Source: Hymenolepis diminuta (taxonomy: Eukaryota; Platyhelminthes; Cestoda; Cyclophyllidea; Hymenolepididae). From it: DNA of 64,000 nt. The stretch lies in the NCBI GenBank assembly GCA_900708905.1, contig CAADRB010000019.1, positions 1,957,161 through 2,021,160 of the forward strand, in the 5' to 3' direction. The notes below the pieces were generated by a model. The model was given only the letters and a program-made list of their open reading frames with translations. It ran no database searches and had not been told where the DNA came from. The translations under genes and the position numbers were made by a program. This document shows positions 21,449 through 36,400 of this stretch, one piece after another. Positions within the stretch are counted from its first letter, which is position 1, and every line of letters begins with the position of its first letter.

Positions 21449-24400
21449 CGTTTGCGGTATGAAAAAAATTTTTGTGGAGAGGAGTGAGAAAGTGAAATGG
21501 AAAAATTAGTGAGATGATTAATTTAATCGGGTCTTCTGGCCGCACGTCAGGAGACTATAAATCTGTTCACTCACTCCCTCTGTGTCTTTTTAATGTTTCT
21601 TTTCCCGTTCACAACACCCATTTACTACCCCACCACTCAGTATTTCATCGTTTACGCCTCCCACTCTACCCCCATCTTTTCCGACTCAATTTAAGAGGAG
21701 TGATGTACGTAAGTATGAGGATTAAACGACTTGTAAATGTGCGTGTCGATAGAGACAGCAATGTTTGGCAATCGTTCTCCTATTAAGGAGGAACAGAGTG
21801 ATAGTGGGGTATAACTTCTAAGGAGACAGATTGACTAGTCTCAGGAGGAAGAAGGTAATAAACGAGAAGTAATTTGTCTATAGACTTGGGTGGATCTAAA
21901 CACGCGTGCCTCCCGCGTGGTTATAAATATCTGTTTAAATTAAAACGAACTTAATCGACATTGTGATCTAATATCTCGTTTGTAGTAGATAACATGGCCT
22001 CTTTTATTATGGGAATATAAAGAATGTAGATCTCGTGCACAGAAAGTTGTCAGCACTGATCATATCTCATTTGCCCTAGGCGGAAATATTAGTATTTATG
22101 CAATAAAATTTAACAACATGCACAGTCACTGGCCAGTATTTATTACAAAACCAAAAATGAATTAGAATATCGGTAAGAACTTAAACAGCTTCTTAAAATT
22201 GTTCACAAAACAGCCCTCACAATACAAAAACGACAACCCGCAAAGGAGTCATTTAAAGTAGGTTTAATAGATATAATGAACATTCATTAGCATGGCAGCT
22301 ATTTGAAATATTTTGACAGCATATTAGCTTATTCGATTAACTAAACACAAGTTGTCATGTAAAATAATTTATGGAATTCTCTTTGAGATGATTATCTATT
22401 TTTAGCAATAAAATATTTTGCATTTTAGATTTGCAGGAGCAAATAAACATTTTGATTGTAAATGAATATAATATTTACAACTTTCCCGATTATTCCTACT
22501 AATTTTGAAAATAAATCAACTTTAATACATATTAATCACCAAGTGTCTTTAAAGATATTTAATTAAATCTTAAGTTTAATTAATATGATAATTCAATCCT
22601 TAAATCTTTTTAATAAGGTTAAATTAACGAAATAATCCTCTCTTTGTAATAGAACGAAGGTCTATACAATATTAAAATTATTCCTAGCGTAAACGGTTAA
22701 CGTCAAAATATGTTTTAAAAAGTCAGTTTTAAATTCACTAACCGTTTTAATAGGCTAATCTCTTTGATAATTACTGTTATTTGGAAATTTACTTAAAAAC
22801 AAATGTTATTTCAAACGCTAGAGAAGCTTAATGATAAAACTGTAGTTTGATCTTGACCAACAATGATGATTCAAAAGCACACTTTTAATTTATTTTTAGC
22901 TATTCTCATCTCCCAATAAGGAAACATGTCGTTACTATCAAAAGCATACTGGGCTGATTAACGTAAGATGACTTGAACACACCAGGTCGTACTAAATTCT
23001 ATTTGTTATCGGCTGAACTTTCGGGAATCACAAAATTAGAATATTTATTTCTGCATCACTGCAGTTGATAAATTTCATATTTTGTTGCCTGTGTAATAAA
23101 GTCAGACCAAGCGAGGCATATTAAACAAGCACATTTATTTAATTTTTTCCTCCGCTTAAAGTTTCGATGGTAATTTATTTACTAGGCCACGGACTTAGAA
23201 TAAGATTTGGGATATAGGGTAATTAGCTTTCAATGCAATATTTGCTCGGATGGATAAGGAAGACGAATTTAACCATTTCGTTTATGAAACTAGTTGCCAT
23301 TGGAGCCCCTTCTCTAATGCCTCACTAATAATACAATTGGATGATAATTGTAGTTGATCTTGATTTTCGGGATTAAGAGTTTGTCCTTACTTGCGTCTTC
23401 TCAGTCTCATTTAATTTAAGTTATTCTAATTGCAGTAGGAAGCATACACCCACATTCTTCCCTTTTAAAAGATTGAATGGTAACCCTACTGCCATTTTGA
23501 AGGGCTATTCGTTAGACTAAGCTATCGGGAATATTTTCTCTTCTTATTGGCTCAGACAGCTGAATGAGACTAAATAACACGAATTTCATATTGACCTTTA
23601 TAGAACTTTAACCTCAAGATAGCTGTTACAGATCTGAAAGCTTTAGTAAATAAATTCTTATAATCGATAATAATAATAGTTTATAATAATTGGATACATT
23701 ATTGACAACAGTGGTATGGTGAGCATTCCTAGATTATTTGTAATGAATTTGAAATAAGATCAAGTTTAAGGTAGAATTATTTTGTAAGAATCTTCAAAGT
23801 CCTTTATTAATGCATTAAATAAATTGTGGGGTTAACGCAGAAGCTTTTTCATGAAGCTTGATTTAACATTGAGCCAACTTTTTATTATAATTAATTAGAA
23901 GGTCATAAAGTGTTAGAGAAAAAAATGTGAAACGGAAACGGCAAAATTTCAAACGAGCCCGTGCTATTTGATATCGAAAAAATCTTACTTTAAAATACAC
24001 GAAGAGAATGCAAATATTTTTTCCTTATTTTATTCATGATTTAGTTTCCATTGTTTCCATTATCGTAGATGATGGTTTTCAACAGCAAATGGCGGCTTTC
24101 TTCCGCATCGACTTAATCACATTCAGTTCAAAATTGTCTGATTGTGGAAGAAGGCATATATTCGAATGAAGCAAGTGTATTTCCATTTTTAGTGACACAG
24201 AGTCGTTTACTTATGTGAGATGGCGAGAATTTTTCCTTTATAATGATGAAAATAGTAGAATAAAACTAGCTTAGGTGGCAGAGCTCGTAGCTATTTCGAA
24301 TCTAAACTCTATGTTATCTTTATCTTTAATATTATGAATACAAATTACGTAAACATATTAAATATATTTCATACTATTTATAACACATGACATAAAAGGT

Positions 24401-27400
24401 GAATGTATGCGTCTAAAAATATAGTAAACTAAACTTTAATAAAGAATCGCTTCCATTCGAATTCACTTTTATCTACACAACAGGATCAAAGTGAAAATGA
24501 TGAGTTACAGCGGTTAGATGCATCACTGTGTAATGTATTTATTTTACTTAAATGAGAAATAAAATCTTCTAGCGTGAAACCGTATGTCATGCAATAGGCA
24601 ATACTGAAATGGGCAATAAATAACATTTAAATACACTTGCAATCCTAATGAAACTTTACGTGCTGCTCATAAAACTCTAGAATGTTCTTTAGGACTACCT
24701 GGAAATCAATTAATGTGATATGCATTAAGTAATAACCTTGTCATCATAAGCACAGAAATTGAATTTGAATACATCATCAATGTATCTTCCTCCAATCAAC
24801 ATCGAATAAATGAGTCGCTTATTTTATTGGTGGAGCATATACCAATAGTGTGCATCAATTACTGGAAGTTATAAAATTAACTATTTGCCTAATTACGATT
24901 GGTTAACGGTATTTTTGCAGGAGATTTCACTAGTGCCTCTTAATATACTATATAAGATAAATGAAAGTCAACCGTATTAAAATAAATTACTATTTAAAAT
25001 ACTTCATTGGTTATAAAGAAACTCGACGAGTAGATAAGAAACATTACCTTTTATCTGAAACTAAAATTGTATAAGAGGTTCATTTGAAAGCTTTTAAACA
25101 CTTAAGACTTTGTTATATAACTTGTAAGTTTTGGATGAAAGCTTTGTATTGTATTGTAATGATTCATTATTATCTAGGCACTTGGAGGACAGATTTCCAA
25201 ACTTCCTCTTGTTATCAGAATTTCTCGTGCTCTTGAGCATTAGTTTTTCACAGGGAGTTACTTTTCGAACACTCTGCATTGAAATTTCTTGTAGGACAAA
25301 ATCAATATCCAATAAAAGTTATAGTAGTATTACTAACAAACACTTCTAATTTTGAGGATTTTGTAATCAGCAGACTAAATCATCAGCGGTAAGCTATCAT
25401 TGACGATCACCACTTGAAGATTAAAAGTGAATGCAGAAATTAATATATTATATTATCTCTGAATCAATAAATATGAGTATTGTCCTTGATACGTAATTTT
25501 AAAAGAGATTTTATTTGTTCCAGAATTTGGGACTGGTCTACTATGAATCTTCTCAGACTTGTATCAAGCTTGAAATCGGGGTTGAAGTTTAATTAGACTT
25601 GAGATAATTAACCTACCTTATATAATCATAATCTATATTGAGAGGATTTATAAGGTCTTAATTTGAAAGCACTGGTTGAAATTGTTCCGTCTTTCTGGTC
25701 AATGCTTTACGTAAAACATAATCATCTTTCATTAACCAATGATACTTCTAAACCTAGCTCTTAAAGATTTCCAGCAATAATGCATTAGAAATAAAATTGA
25801 AGATGTGACAATTTTAAGTTATAAATTACCGAAACATAAATCAAAATTATGAGGCAGGAAGAAATACCGCGTAAAATATCTATTCGAAAGTGAGTCACTC
25901 AACCTACGCTTATTTTTAAAGCAAAAAATAAAGTGCAATTCAAACCATTCCAGCTTATAAAAGGAAGAGGAAATGAGAAAACTGTTAATAAAGTGAAAAT
26001 GCTAATTATCCCATCCCTGAAAGCATAATCGAGAGGGGAGTAATGTTGTCATTGACGAAATAATGTAGGAACCAGCGCTTTTTTGTTGTCCTCTTTCCTT
26101 TTTCTCTTTTCGCTGTTTACCTTTTAGCTGATGGTCCTAATGATACTGTTCGAGTCAGTCAGTGCTTAGTTTGACGGACCTTTAAATAGTTTGGTGGACT
26201 AACAGGTACGAATTAGGAATGCAATGGGGATAGGAATTAGGATATGATAAGCAGAGTGAGAGGAGAGGAGAATGACGACCCATCTGTCTCTCCAGTATTG
26301 ATGGAAGTGATGCACAACAAACTTAATGCAATATTTACTGTGTGCATTTATGCACAGTTTGGATAAGCTGAAGTGTCACTCAGTTTAAGCTATCACTCTT
26401 AAATCCTTTTTAGTTTCATCAAGTATGTCCGTAAATGTGCATTATATCCAGTATTCTCCTTCCGTCTATCTTAAGATTCCATTAAGATAAATTTGTTCTT
26501 GGATAGAGTAAGTGGGAGTTCATAATGAAGGCCTTATTGGTATTAAATGAGGATATTATACTTACCTGGTGAATAAGTGACAACGTTTTAAGTAAGTGGT
26601 GCCAAAAGCCTAAAAATGACTCATTACCGAATATTTTGTTGTTAAATATATTGTATCTCTATGAATCCCTTGCGAATACGAATACCGATGAAAAGCTCTG
26701 TTAATTTACTCAAAACCCTCCACAATGGGTTTGCGCAATATTTCGCAATCTTTTTTGATACTAAAATATATTTTATATAGTGCAAAAACCCGTGAACTCA
26801 GTTTGGAATTTCTAGTCCTTATTTCTATAACAGTTACCGGGATTAACATCGTCAACCAAAGAACTTCAATACTTTATTATCTTGTTTAAAGTTAATACTA
26901 TTTCTTCCTCAGCCCTCCTTAGTCATTAGAATTTGCCATTAATTTATACTAATGGTAGATAATATTGGTTCAGAAAGCAGTGAAACGGATTTTGGATGAA
27001 ATAGGATTATTTCTTCAGAAATTAAAGTTTTTCGGGGCTGTTTTAAAATTATAAGTTGATTTAACTTTACCTTATTTAATCCAGAAGCGTGAAAATTAAT
27101 TATCTTCTCTAAAGCCATTGACACACACATCTAGTAAACTGACAAAGCCTTGATCTCAGGAATTAACACGCGTAATGCAATCTTAATTTTTTCTCATCCT
27201 ATCTTCAAGGCATTTTTTCTTCATCAATCTCAAAATACTTAGCATTACATGAAGTTTGTCTTCTGTTTTGTCGAATTGGAGGCAATGAAAAACTTTTCAG
27301 CTCTTTCGCTGCTGATTTATGACTTGTTGATTAGTGGCTGTCCAGAAAGAAGCCAATTTTTTCAAAGTCTAGACGACGGACTAATGACATCAGGTAATTT

Positions 27401-30400
27401 TGTAAATATGGCGATTTTAAGTTGTTTTGAGCACTGAAGGTGACAACAGTACGTTTTAAAGCAGTTAATTCATAAACTGGGCGGAAAATTTCAGACGTTT
27501 TTATTTATGCACAATTTAATGCAACGCATAAAGTGGAGAGAGAGGATTCTTGAAAAAGTGGTCATTTCAATCGCATCATACAATATCTCTCTTCCGGCGG
27601 TTTACACTTCTAATTCATAGTTTAAAAGTAGCAAATCAAATTACTTTCTATTGGTTAAGCTTGTACCAAGTGAAGTTAGCTTTTCCATTTACTGGCATTA
27701 AATAACTTCACTAGTAGCTGCAGTCTCCACTTTAATCCCGTCCTCGCGCACAAATCCGTTTTTGGCGATAAAGTATTCACTTTAAGACTTATCGGGTAGA
27801 TATGGATGTGTAATCGTTTCAAACAGTTCTCTTTCTTCTTCAGTAGAACGATACAGTGATGTGCCAGTGGGTAAATAAACAATATCTTGTATTAATATCT
27901 GAGAAGATCCGACAGAGACATAAGCTAATCGGTTTTTTTACAATTTAAGAGACATGTTCTGTTTAATTATTCTTCTTAAAACTTAGCAAACTATTTTCAA
28001 CACAAAGCTCAGAAAATTACTTTTTCTGAACTTTATTTCAAAGAGCCAGTTTATCTGTGTAATACATCGGGAAGTTTTTTCAAACTGCCTGTTTATAGAG
28101 TTAATGAATATGTGAGTAAAAATGGCGGCATTTAGTTAGATTCTGAAGATAGGCAGATTTAAGATTAGTCAGTGAATAAAATAACAATTAAAAAATTTGT
28201 GCGTGTTCAATCAGCAAACGTAGATAAACATTGAAAGAAAATTATAAAGGTAATCGCTTTGTCAAGATTCTTGATATAAGGACACATCAATTCAGATGAT
28301 TTCTTTCTATTACCATACTAAATGCTTAATAATATATATTAATTGTAAGTTTTAAAGACTGTTTGTAAAATAAGAGTTTAAAACAGGACATGATATACCA
28401 AAAAATTTTTAGTTTAACTAAACTTGCTGTACTTTATAAAATAATACTATGTGTTACAATGCCAAATCTAGTAGAAGTTTCAATCTTGGGGCACTGTAAA
28501 GTGGAAAATAGTCCAGTAGCAGATGAAACGAGGGTCAAATAGAAGTATACGATGAATTAAGGATGTGAAAATTCACCTTTTGAATTCACCTTAATTCCCA
28601 CTATACCATCTAAGACTCAGTTTTAATAAGTCAGTTTCTGTGTTTATATCGAGTTTATATCCGAGAAATTCGGAGCTTGTTCACCAGTTATCCTGAAATA
28701 ATGGTTGTTCATTTCCTTTCGATTCCTTTTTAATTCTTGCATCGATGTACTACGAGACTATCAATGTCGTCACTAGACTGTAATAATCTAAGATATGCTA
28801 GCATTATTATAAGTATTGCAATGCCGTCTTACAAAAGTCATTACTACCTATTTTTACAAATATCCGCAAATGATAAGATGCTAGTTCATAATCATTAATT
28901 TGAAATAAGCAAGAAGCAAGATTCAGACGCCTTAGACCTGATTCCATCCAGCTTCGCCTGGATTATTGGAATAATACAAAACTAATCCAAAGATAAAAAA
29001 ATTATTATCTAGTTTCTATTAAAATAATGGTATTATCGCATTTAATAACGTGAGTTGGTATTTAGCTACCACAATAGAGCATTTAAAATAATTGCGTTTC
29101 TACATTGATCTTTATCCTCCAAGTATATCAAAATAAGAATTCTATAATCAGCACAACTCTCTTAACAATTTCAAATAATTTCTTATTATTTTAAAATAGA
29201 GAATTGAACATTACTGCTCTGTTATATACTAGAGGATCGTAATTACGGGTATCCTTGAATCAGCATTTCGTCAATTTTACGCAATCTTATTTTGCGAAAT
29301 ATTTTCTTTTTGATGCAAATAGCTTGCTGTCAATATTTATAAAAGCAATCCTTTATGAATTTTCAGGAATGGATATTAATATCCCCTTGCTGTGAAATAA
29401 GCCATCCAATATAATTTAGTTTCAGACACAACGAATAGCCAAGTATCAAGACCTTAATCAGTGGTTTATATCGTAAAGTTAATTATCAATTTTAGAATAT
29501 ACCAGTGGAATTTTTATATATTCTTTAACCGCTACGCTATCGGCACCAAATCTAACAGATGGGACTTTCGCGTGCTGTTCCAAATGCCGTTTAGTATAAA
29601 GATGATTACTAGTTACCATAACTAGAATAAGACAATTAATTTTAATTTAATAAACCCGGGAGAATATTTACCCCCCTATTGAAGAGATTTGACTGAAAAG
29701 TGGATCAGTGTACTAATATACTCAATAGCAGAGTCCACATTTGAGGCCGGACTAAATATTCATGCGAGAACCACACTCGACTCAGTCTTTTTATATTCAT
29801 ATTTAACATGATGATGGCCCAATCGGTTACATTTAAAATTCTACCTCTTTAAAATAGAAGGAGGAAGCATTGGCTTGAAAACCTGCTAATGGTTGGTTTT
29901 ATGTAAAGTCTCTCAAAATAACAAGATTAGCTAAGGTATCTTCATCTACCCTGTCTTACAATTATTTTTCTTGGTTGATTTCTTAATAAAGAGTTTAGGC
30001 TTTTAGTTTCAAGTAAGTCCTGCTATGTTAGCAACATTTTTGATTGAATTAATTACCTTATTTTGGCTGAAAATGAACAATCCCTTCGAGAGGACGTATC
30101 CGAAAACTCGATTTAATTAACTAGTTAATACGCTGTGAACATCGTATATCCTGAAATTAGAACTTCAGAACGTAAGGATTCGATGTAATGAACCAGACCA
30201 TTTAGTAAAAAGTGGACGAACTGAAAATACCGAAATTCATATGAGGCAAATCTAATTCAATGATCTAACTTTATTTTCCTCTCCTGCTCACTTTTTCTCT
30301 TTACCTCTAGATACTTTATTGTTTTCCTATTCAAATATTTTCACAAGATCATTTTAATTTGCTTTGGGCAAAAATAACAATATAACTAACTGGCTGAATA

Positions 30401-33400
30401 ATACAGAAATGAAAACACTTGGATACCTTGTGATCAAAGCATAAAAATGAGCATTAAAAAATTTCGACTATATTTTCCATGAGCAGTTGGTCAATTCAAT
30501 GCTTTCAAAGTTCAAACAAAGTAAGGGTTTAATGCCTTTTCTTTACTATACACACCCATTCGACCCCTACCCCGTTTCATCTCTCATTGAACTAATTGGT
30601 ACTCATATCTATCCTAGGATTAAAACTTGTAAAATTTTTTACATTGCCATAGAAATAATACTGATTTAAAATAACTTTTCATTTTTATGTTGACCATTAA
30701 ATTGATAAAACGTTTTTTTTCGATTAAGTCTTCTCAAGCAAAGGTACTATTCATGATTTTTTGTGAATTTTCAAAGATGAAATTCTTTAAAGATTCATAA
30801 CTCTATTGGATAAAGTAATTCCCTATATTTTAATGGAATTAAATGTTTTTTATGAAATCAAGAGAAAAATAAGGAATGTGACTTTCATACCCTTTATCTC
30901 AGAAGATTACAACAATTAATTTTTAAAATATTGAAAGCTAAGCGCAAGGACTCAGAGAAAAGGCCTCTCAGCTACACCAAATCTAAGAATATTGTTTAAA
31001 TAACTAAAGGGATGAAAAGGGCAAATTAATCACACCCAAGTTGTTTGTCTCAGAGCCCAGACTCTGTGAGTTCGAATGCCACAATAACCAATAATTTTAA
31101 TTTTAAAAAAACATTTAAGAATGATAAATATGTATCTCTGTATAAAAATACGTTTGTTAGAGTTCTAAGATATATTTTACAATATTTATCTTGCAGGGAT
31201 AATGCTCTATCCACCTTTTCATCTCCTGCACTGATGAATTACTCTCGTGTATTTTAAATTAACTTAACGTTGTCTTTTCCGAAGGCAAAAGAAATGCTCT
31301 GGGTATTCATTACAGATTAAACATGTTGTGCATTTCCATTAGTGAAATAAATCTTGTTTGTGACTGCCATCTATTCCAGATGACTCATGAAGTGACTTAT
31401 CTCCTACTAAAAGGCAGTTATTCGCATATGTTATTGGCTGTCAGTCACCAATTCATCAGAATTCGCGTGAGTCAGTTGTAGCTCTAACCCGCTTATCATT
31501 CGTTCTTAATAAAGTCCTTAATAAATGATAATAAATTTGCTAATGTACAGGCTCTTTGTTAAGCAATATTAGAGCCTATAAATCCTAAAATATTCTTATT
31601 AAGTAATTAATATCATGAGCCTAAAAGTACTTAGACGGAAAATGTCGTATTGAAAATAGGAAAAATTTTCGCAAATTTCCCAGACCGATTCAAATTTCAC
31701 ACCGGTTCACCTGAAAAGAAATAATTTTAGTAATTGAATTGTTACTTTATGAGTAAAATTTCTATTAATTTCCGATTATTTTATTTAGAATTAGAATCCT
31801 GTGAATTTCCAAACGACAAATGGGTCCCAACGATCTCAATTTTTATTTTAGGACGAGTTTCCTTATTTCATGAATTAGCGAAAAGTAGATACCCCTAAAT
31901 GAAAAAAAAAACAAAAAGGCGATTATGACATACCTAGAGGAATTGGGGTTAGAAAAATGTAAAGAATCTAAGGAACTTTATGTCAGTTAAACTTGTTTTA
32001 CTTTAAATTTCCGCTCATTTGCAAATTAACTGTTTGATTTGTTTTTTTTCAGTTTTAACTAATGGTTAATCTGCGTGACTCAATTTCCTGTAATTTAGCA
32101 ATTCGAAAACCTGATATGGGCAATTGTTAGGGGATTGGTCATCTCTGAACTTGTGGCGATCAGTTTTTCAATGGACTCTAGTCCGATTTCGTATATAAAA
32201 TATTGTTGATATGCAGTTTCATCACACTGATACCCTTTATTATTCAAAGTCTCTTAAATATTTTGTTATGTGGTAACTCTTCTATTAAACTCCCGATTTT
32301 TTTTACTCGAAATTTAGAGACTGAATTTTAATTAATATGCGCAATTTTATGATCATACCGATAACTCAGCTAGAAAGAGGGAAAACATATTATTAGTTCA
32401 AGTTAAATTAGGTACAGTTTAACGTAATTAATATTAGTTCACAAGCGATTTAAGGGATAAGAGTTATTTCTAATAATAACAGAAAGGATATATAAAGTAT
32501 AATATTGATTTGGTCAAAGGAAAAAATTTAATACTTTTTATAACTATATTTTCACTTAATCGCAGGATTCAATTTGAAATCTTACATTAAGTACCGTGTT
32601 CAATAGAATGAAAACTGACTCTCCCGTGTTAATAATAATTGATGTATCTTTTACCATTTGACTTAAAATAGGATCATTATTTTATTCAAAATATTTTGCT
32701 GATGCTCCCGCATACGCTAAGGATGGATGTATCTGAAATGGCATAAAAGAGAGTATATTGATCTGAATTGCAAATTGGAATAGTATTTGTGACCAATTAC
32801 ACCGTACACAGTTATGAGTATACTTCTATAAGAAATGTAGTGATGGAGAATATTTATTGGATTAGTTCCAGAGTTTAAAGTGATAAATAAATGATTAGAA
32901 CTAGAAATATATAACTATTTCACCAATGATCAAGAAATGTAGAATTTTATTTCATTTTATGAGTATTATCAACTCGTTCAAAAGTACTTTTATACGTTTT
33001 GCCTTTTAATTACTAATTGATATTAATTAAGGCACCTAGGCTGCTGTCAATTTTTTGTTAAAATTCAATATCAGACATTGCTAATGCCACGAGTTTTAAT
33101 CGAAAAAACATAGATGATCGAGTACTAATGAGAATGAAAGTTTCAATTTTGATTAGATTTATTTTTTATAAAATATCTTGAATTGTATACATTTAACTGC
33201 TCAGACATTTCACATTTTTGTTAACTAAATATTCTAAATATAAATTTATCTCATTATATATATAAATGTATAAATTTTATCTCATTATATTTCACCAAGA
33301 AGATATAACCTCAACTGAGCTATGCTTATACATTTAGATGGAAGCAAATGTTCTATTCATTTTTTCTGACGCTAATTTTTGAATGCCCAATCAAATTTAT

Positions 33401-36400
33401 AATTTATGTATTAGTTTAATTTTATTATACAAACTTTAATATATTAAAAAATTATTTAAAGATCAACTGAAACTGCAGAAAATGTGTTGATATCTACTTA
33501 GTTCTTTTCCTCCTTAAAACAGACAGAATCGAATAAATATGCTGCAATTTAAGAGTTTTTTAATTGGGGCAAGCCACAAATTTTGTAACATATTGCATCC
33601 AAATGAATTTAAATATGCGGAGATATAAAAAAATCAAAAGTGAGACATGTTGACATTTAATTCTTCTACCCTGTTTAGATTTAGCTGCATTCGATGAAGT
33701 TTCCGAATCAATTGAACAAACGCAAAAATTGTGAAGGATTCAAAGCACCATTAATCCCAACAGTGAGGCTACTTTAAGTCTCCACAAAATTAGGCTAGAT
33801 ATCACATCGTAGATCCAATGATCTACTTAAGTCTAATAGGGGACAATAGGTTTTCCCCAGTGAGAGGACCAAGAATTAGGTTGGACCATGTTTATATTAG
33901 ATAAGTCAGAGTGAGTGAGTGTGAGAGGAAAGAGGAAGGAAAGGTAGGTAGAGAAGTGGGAAGGTGTCGGTACTAGGTTAGACAACCCACGCTGTGAGAA
34001 TCAGGTGATCTAGCGGTTAACTAACATCATGTTCTTTGTTCATTGATGAGCGACTGACATTTAGAATAGAGATATGAGTGAGTAAGCTCGCAATACATAG
34101 AGAGATTAGGCATACCTATGAGTCGGCTTGCGCAGGTACTACGGATTACTGCATATATACACTCCCAGATCTGTGCAAGTTAGCTAAACATAATCAGACG
34201 TAATTCTGTAGGGGAGAACTGAGCGATTTAAGAACATTCAAGCAAATACCAAAGAATAATTTTTATTTCAAATAAAATCTCAAATTATGTGTTTATCTCT
34301 TGTTCCATTTTGGCTCCAAAACAAGTTAACGAGATTTTTATGTTCAAAATAGAGATGTCCTTCTTAATCACCCAGTAAGTAAATCACAATATTTTGATCA
34401 GTTTTGGTAATTTTTAAGGCAAATTTTATATAGCTTTACAAATATAAAGATGAAAAATATTAAATATTTCATATATTTTTAAGATTGTTTGAGTTTTGCT
34501 ATAATTTCCACATTCAATACTTCAGTAAGCAAAGATTTTGTAGCCTAAATTATGTTGTTCAATGGACTTAGGAGTCATAGCTTCCAAGCACGTCAAAATG
34601 CTATATTAAGTGCAGGCAATCAAGTTCAAAACCTTCTCACCCCATTGATTTTCAAGTTATCCATGGAACAGATGGAATTTTTTTCACCAGAAATTCACTC
34701 AATAGATTCGCTGCTAAGTAGCTTAACTTTTATTACCCAGAAATGTTATATCAGTACAGCGTATAGGTCGATAGAAGACAGTTAAATGATTTTGTAAATC
34801 AGTGCCCCTTCATTTAAATCCTCCGCTCTATAAGATGTCAATTTTGAATATACATCTTGTTTAGGCATTTTTCATGCAAGACCAATCTGTACTTGATTTG
34901 TGATGACAACGCCTTCTGGCCAGGGTGTCGAATTTCAAATGGGTTTGCGAACTTCTACTTAAATTAGGGAGAGTATGATAGTGAGTGAAATTAGTTCAGT
35001 TTTTTCAAAGTTTTAGTTAGGGTGGGGTCAAATTTTTTAGGTACTCAATTCAGCCACTGAGATAAACAATATATGACAAGCAAAGTGCTCTGATAAGATT
35101 ACATTAACAGGAATAACTATGTAGAAATCAGACTTTCAGCCTTCGAGCATTCTGTTAGTGGTTGCTAACTCAAATAACTAATGACTCTAATAAATATATC
35201 TTTATTTCTCTTACCTAGTTATTCCTCAATGATCAAACTTTGTATATTATTGTGCGTTAAATAAAAAGGGGACAGTTCCAGTTCAGACATCTTCTCTCTG
35301 ATTTTTCGGTTCCTTTGGTTAGACTCCAAGTCTACTACTAAGCTTTTGCAGCCCCATGGTGCGTAGAACTCAGTTCCTTGATTAATTAGCTTCATTGTTG
35401 GAAATCAAATTTCTGTATAGGTTGCATTTAAATTTGGTAGGTTTCAAACTATAAACACATTTCCGTCAAGGCTATTTAAGGCTACGTCTTTTATACTGGA
35501 AATGGGTGGTTTTACAACCTTCCATTAGCGATAATAACACATTTGCGAACCAGAAAATTTTGGCAAAGTAATAGGAAAAAATTTTGCCTATTTTTAAAAT
35601 TTACCTCATTATAAGCATGCAATTTTCAGACAAAATGCTTGAAGTATCTAAATTTTCTTCAAAACAATAATGCGAATCTATTTCCTGATGACCACATAAA
35701 CTACATAAGTAGAAGGCGTATTTAAACTTCGCCACAAAATTGAAAAACGAATAAGAGAGTGGATTAGCTACTGCATTTTTGCTTCAGTGCGTTTGAAATG
35801 AAAACGAAATAGGCTGCGCTTGGTAGGCCTAGCATACTGCGAACTCCCATCATGCCTCAATAATTTTTGCCTCATTCAGTCTCGCTTAGCAATTCTAATT
35901 AAGATAAAATAATAGATTCACTGGTATAATAGTAGGGTTAGATTTTCTTGCGACCATTAAAGGACCCTTCTGTGACAACAAAGCAATGAACTCGATCACA
36001 CAAATCCATTTGATCGATTCTGACGACCCATTCTTAGCGCACTGAGAACATAGCAATAGCCAAAACCCAACCCATCCTTTAAGTAGATCGATTCGGGAGC
36101 ACTTTGCCAATGTGCACTAGGACTGTCTCCATTAAAAAGGCTCTACTCATGTTTACGTTTCCTTGAGGTGTATTTGTATCTCTTCACAAACAGTCATGGA
36201 CACATCCTATCCATCCAATACGTCTCCCTGAGGTTTCTGTCTGTTCTCTCTCTCCTCCACCTTTTTGTGTGATAAGAATCATAAAACAATTAGGGCAGCG
36301 ATAGCTCTGCTAGACACTGTCCCCTCCTAGATAACTGGCTATCACTTAAACCTCATGCAGATCTTTAGAGAGCCAGACGTCGTTTTTATGTATAAATCAT

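Noticed and set aside
24069..24169. Acceptor-preceded 32-codon island (DGFQQQMAAFFRIDL)
   Set aside because: A 32-codon open run is common by chance; no partner exon found.
25094..25349. Open frames of 72 codons on both strands
   Set aside because: Both strands open over the same bases, no recognised family, and no convincing acceptor or poly(A) arrangement.
28940..28975. Short hairpin ATCCAG-CTTCGC-CTGGAT
   Set aside because: A six-base stem with no context; such palindromes are frequent in 64 kb.
31040..31085. tRNA-like B box (GAGTTCGAATGCC)
   Set aside because: No A box at tRNA spacing and no cloverleaf; at most a broken SINE head.
34552..34785. 77-codon plus-strand frame with protein-like composition
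   Set aside because: No recognised domain and no neighbouring exon; length not significant.
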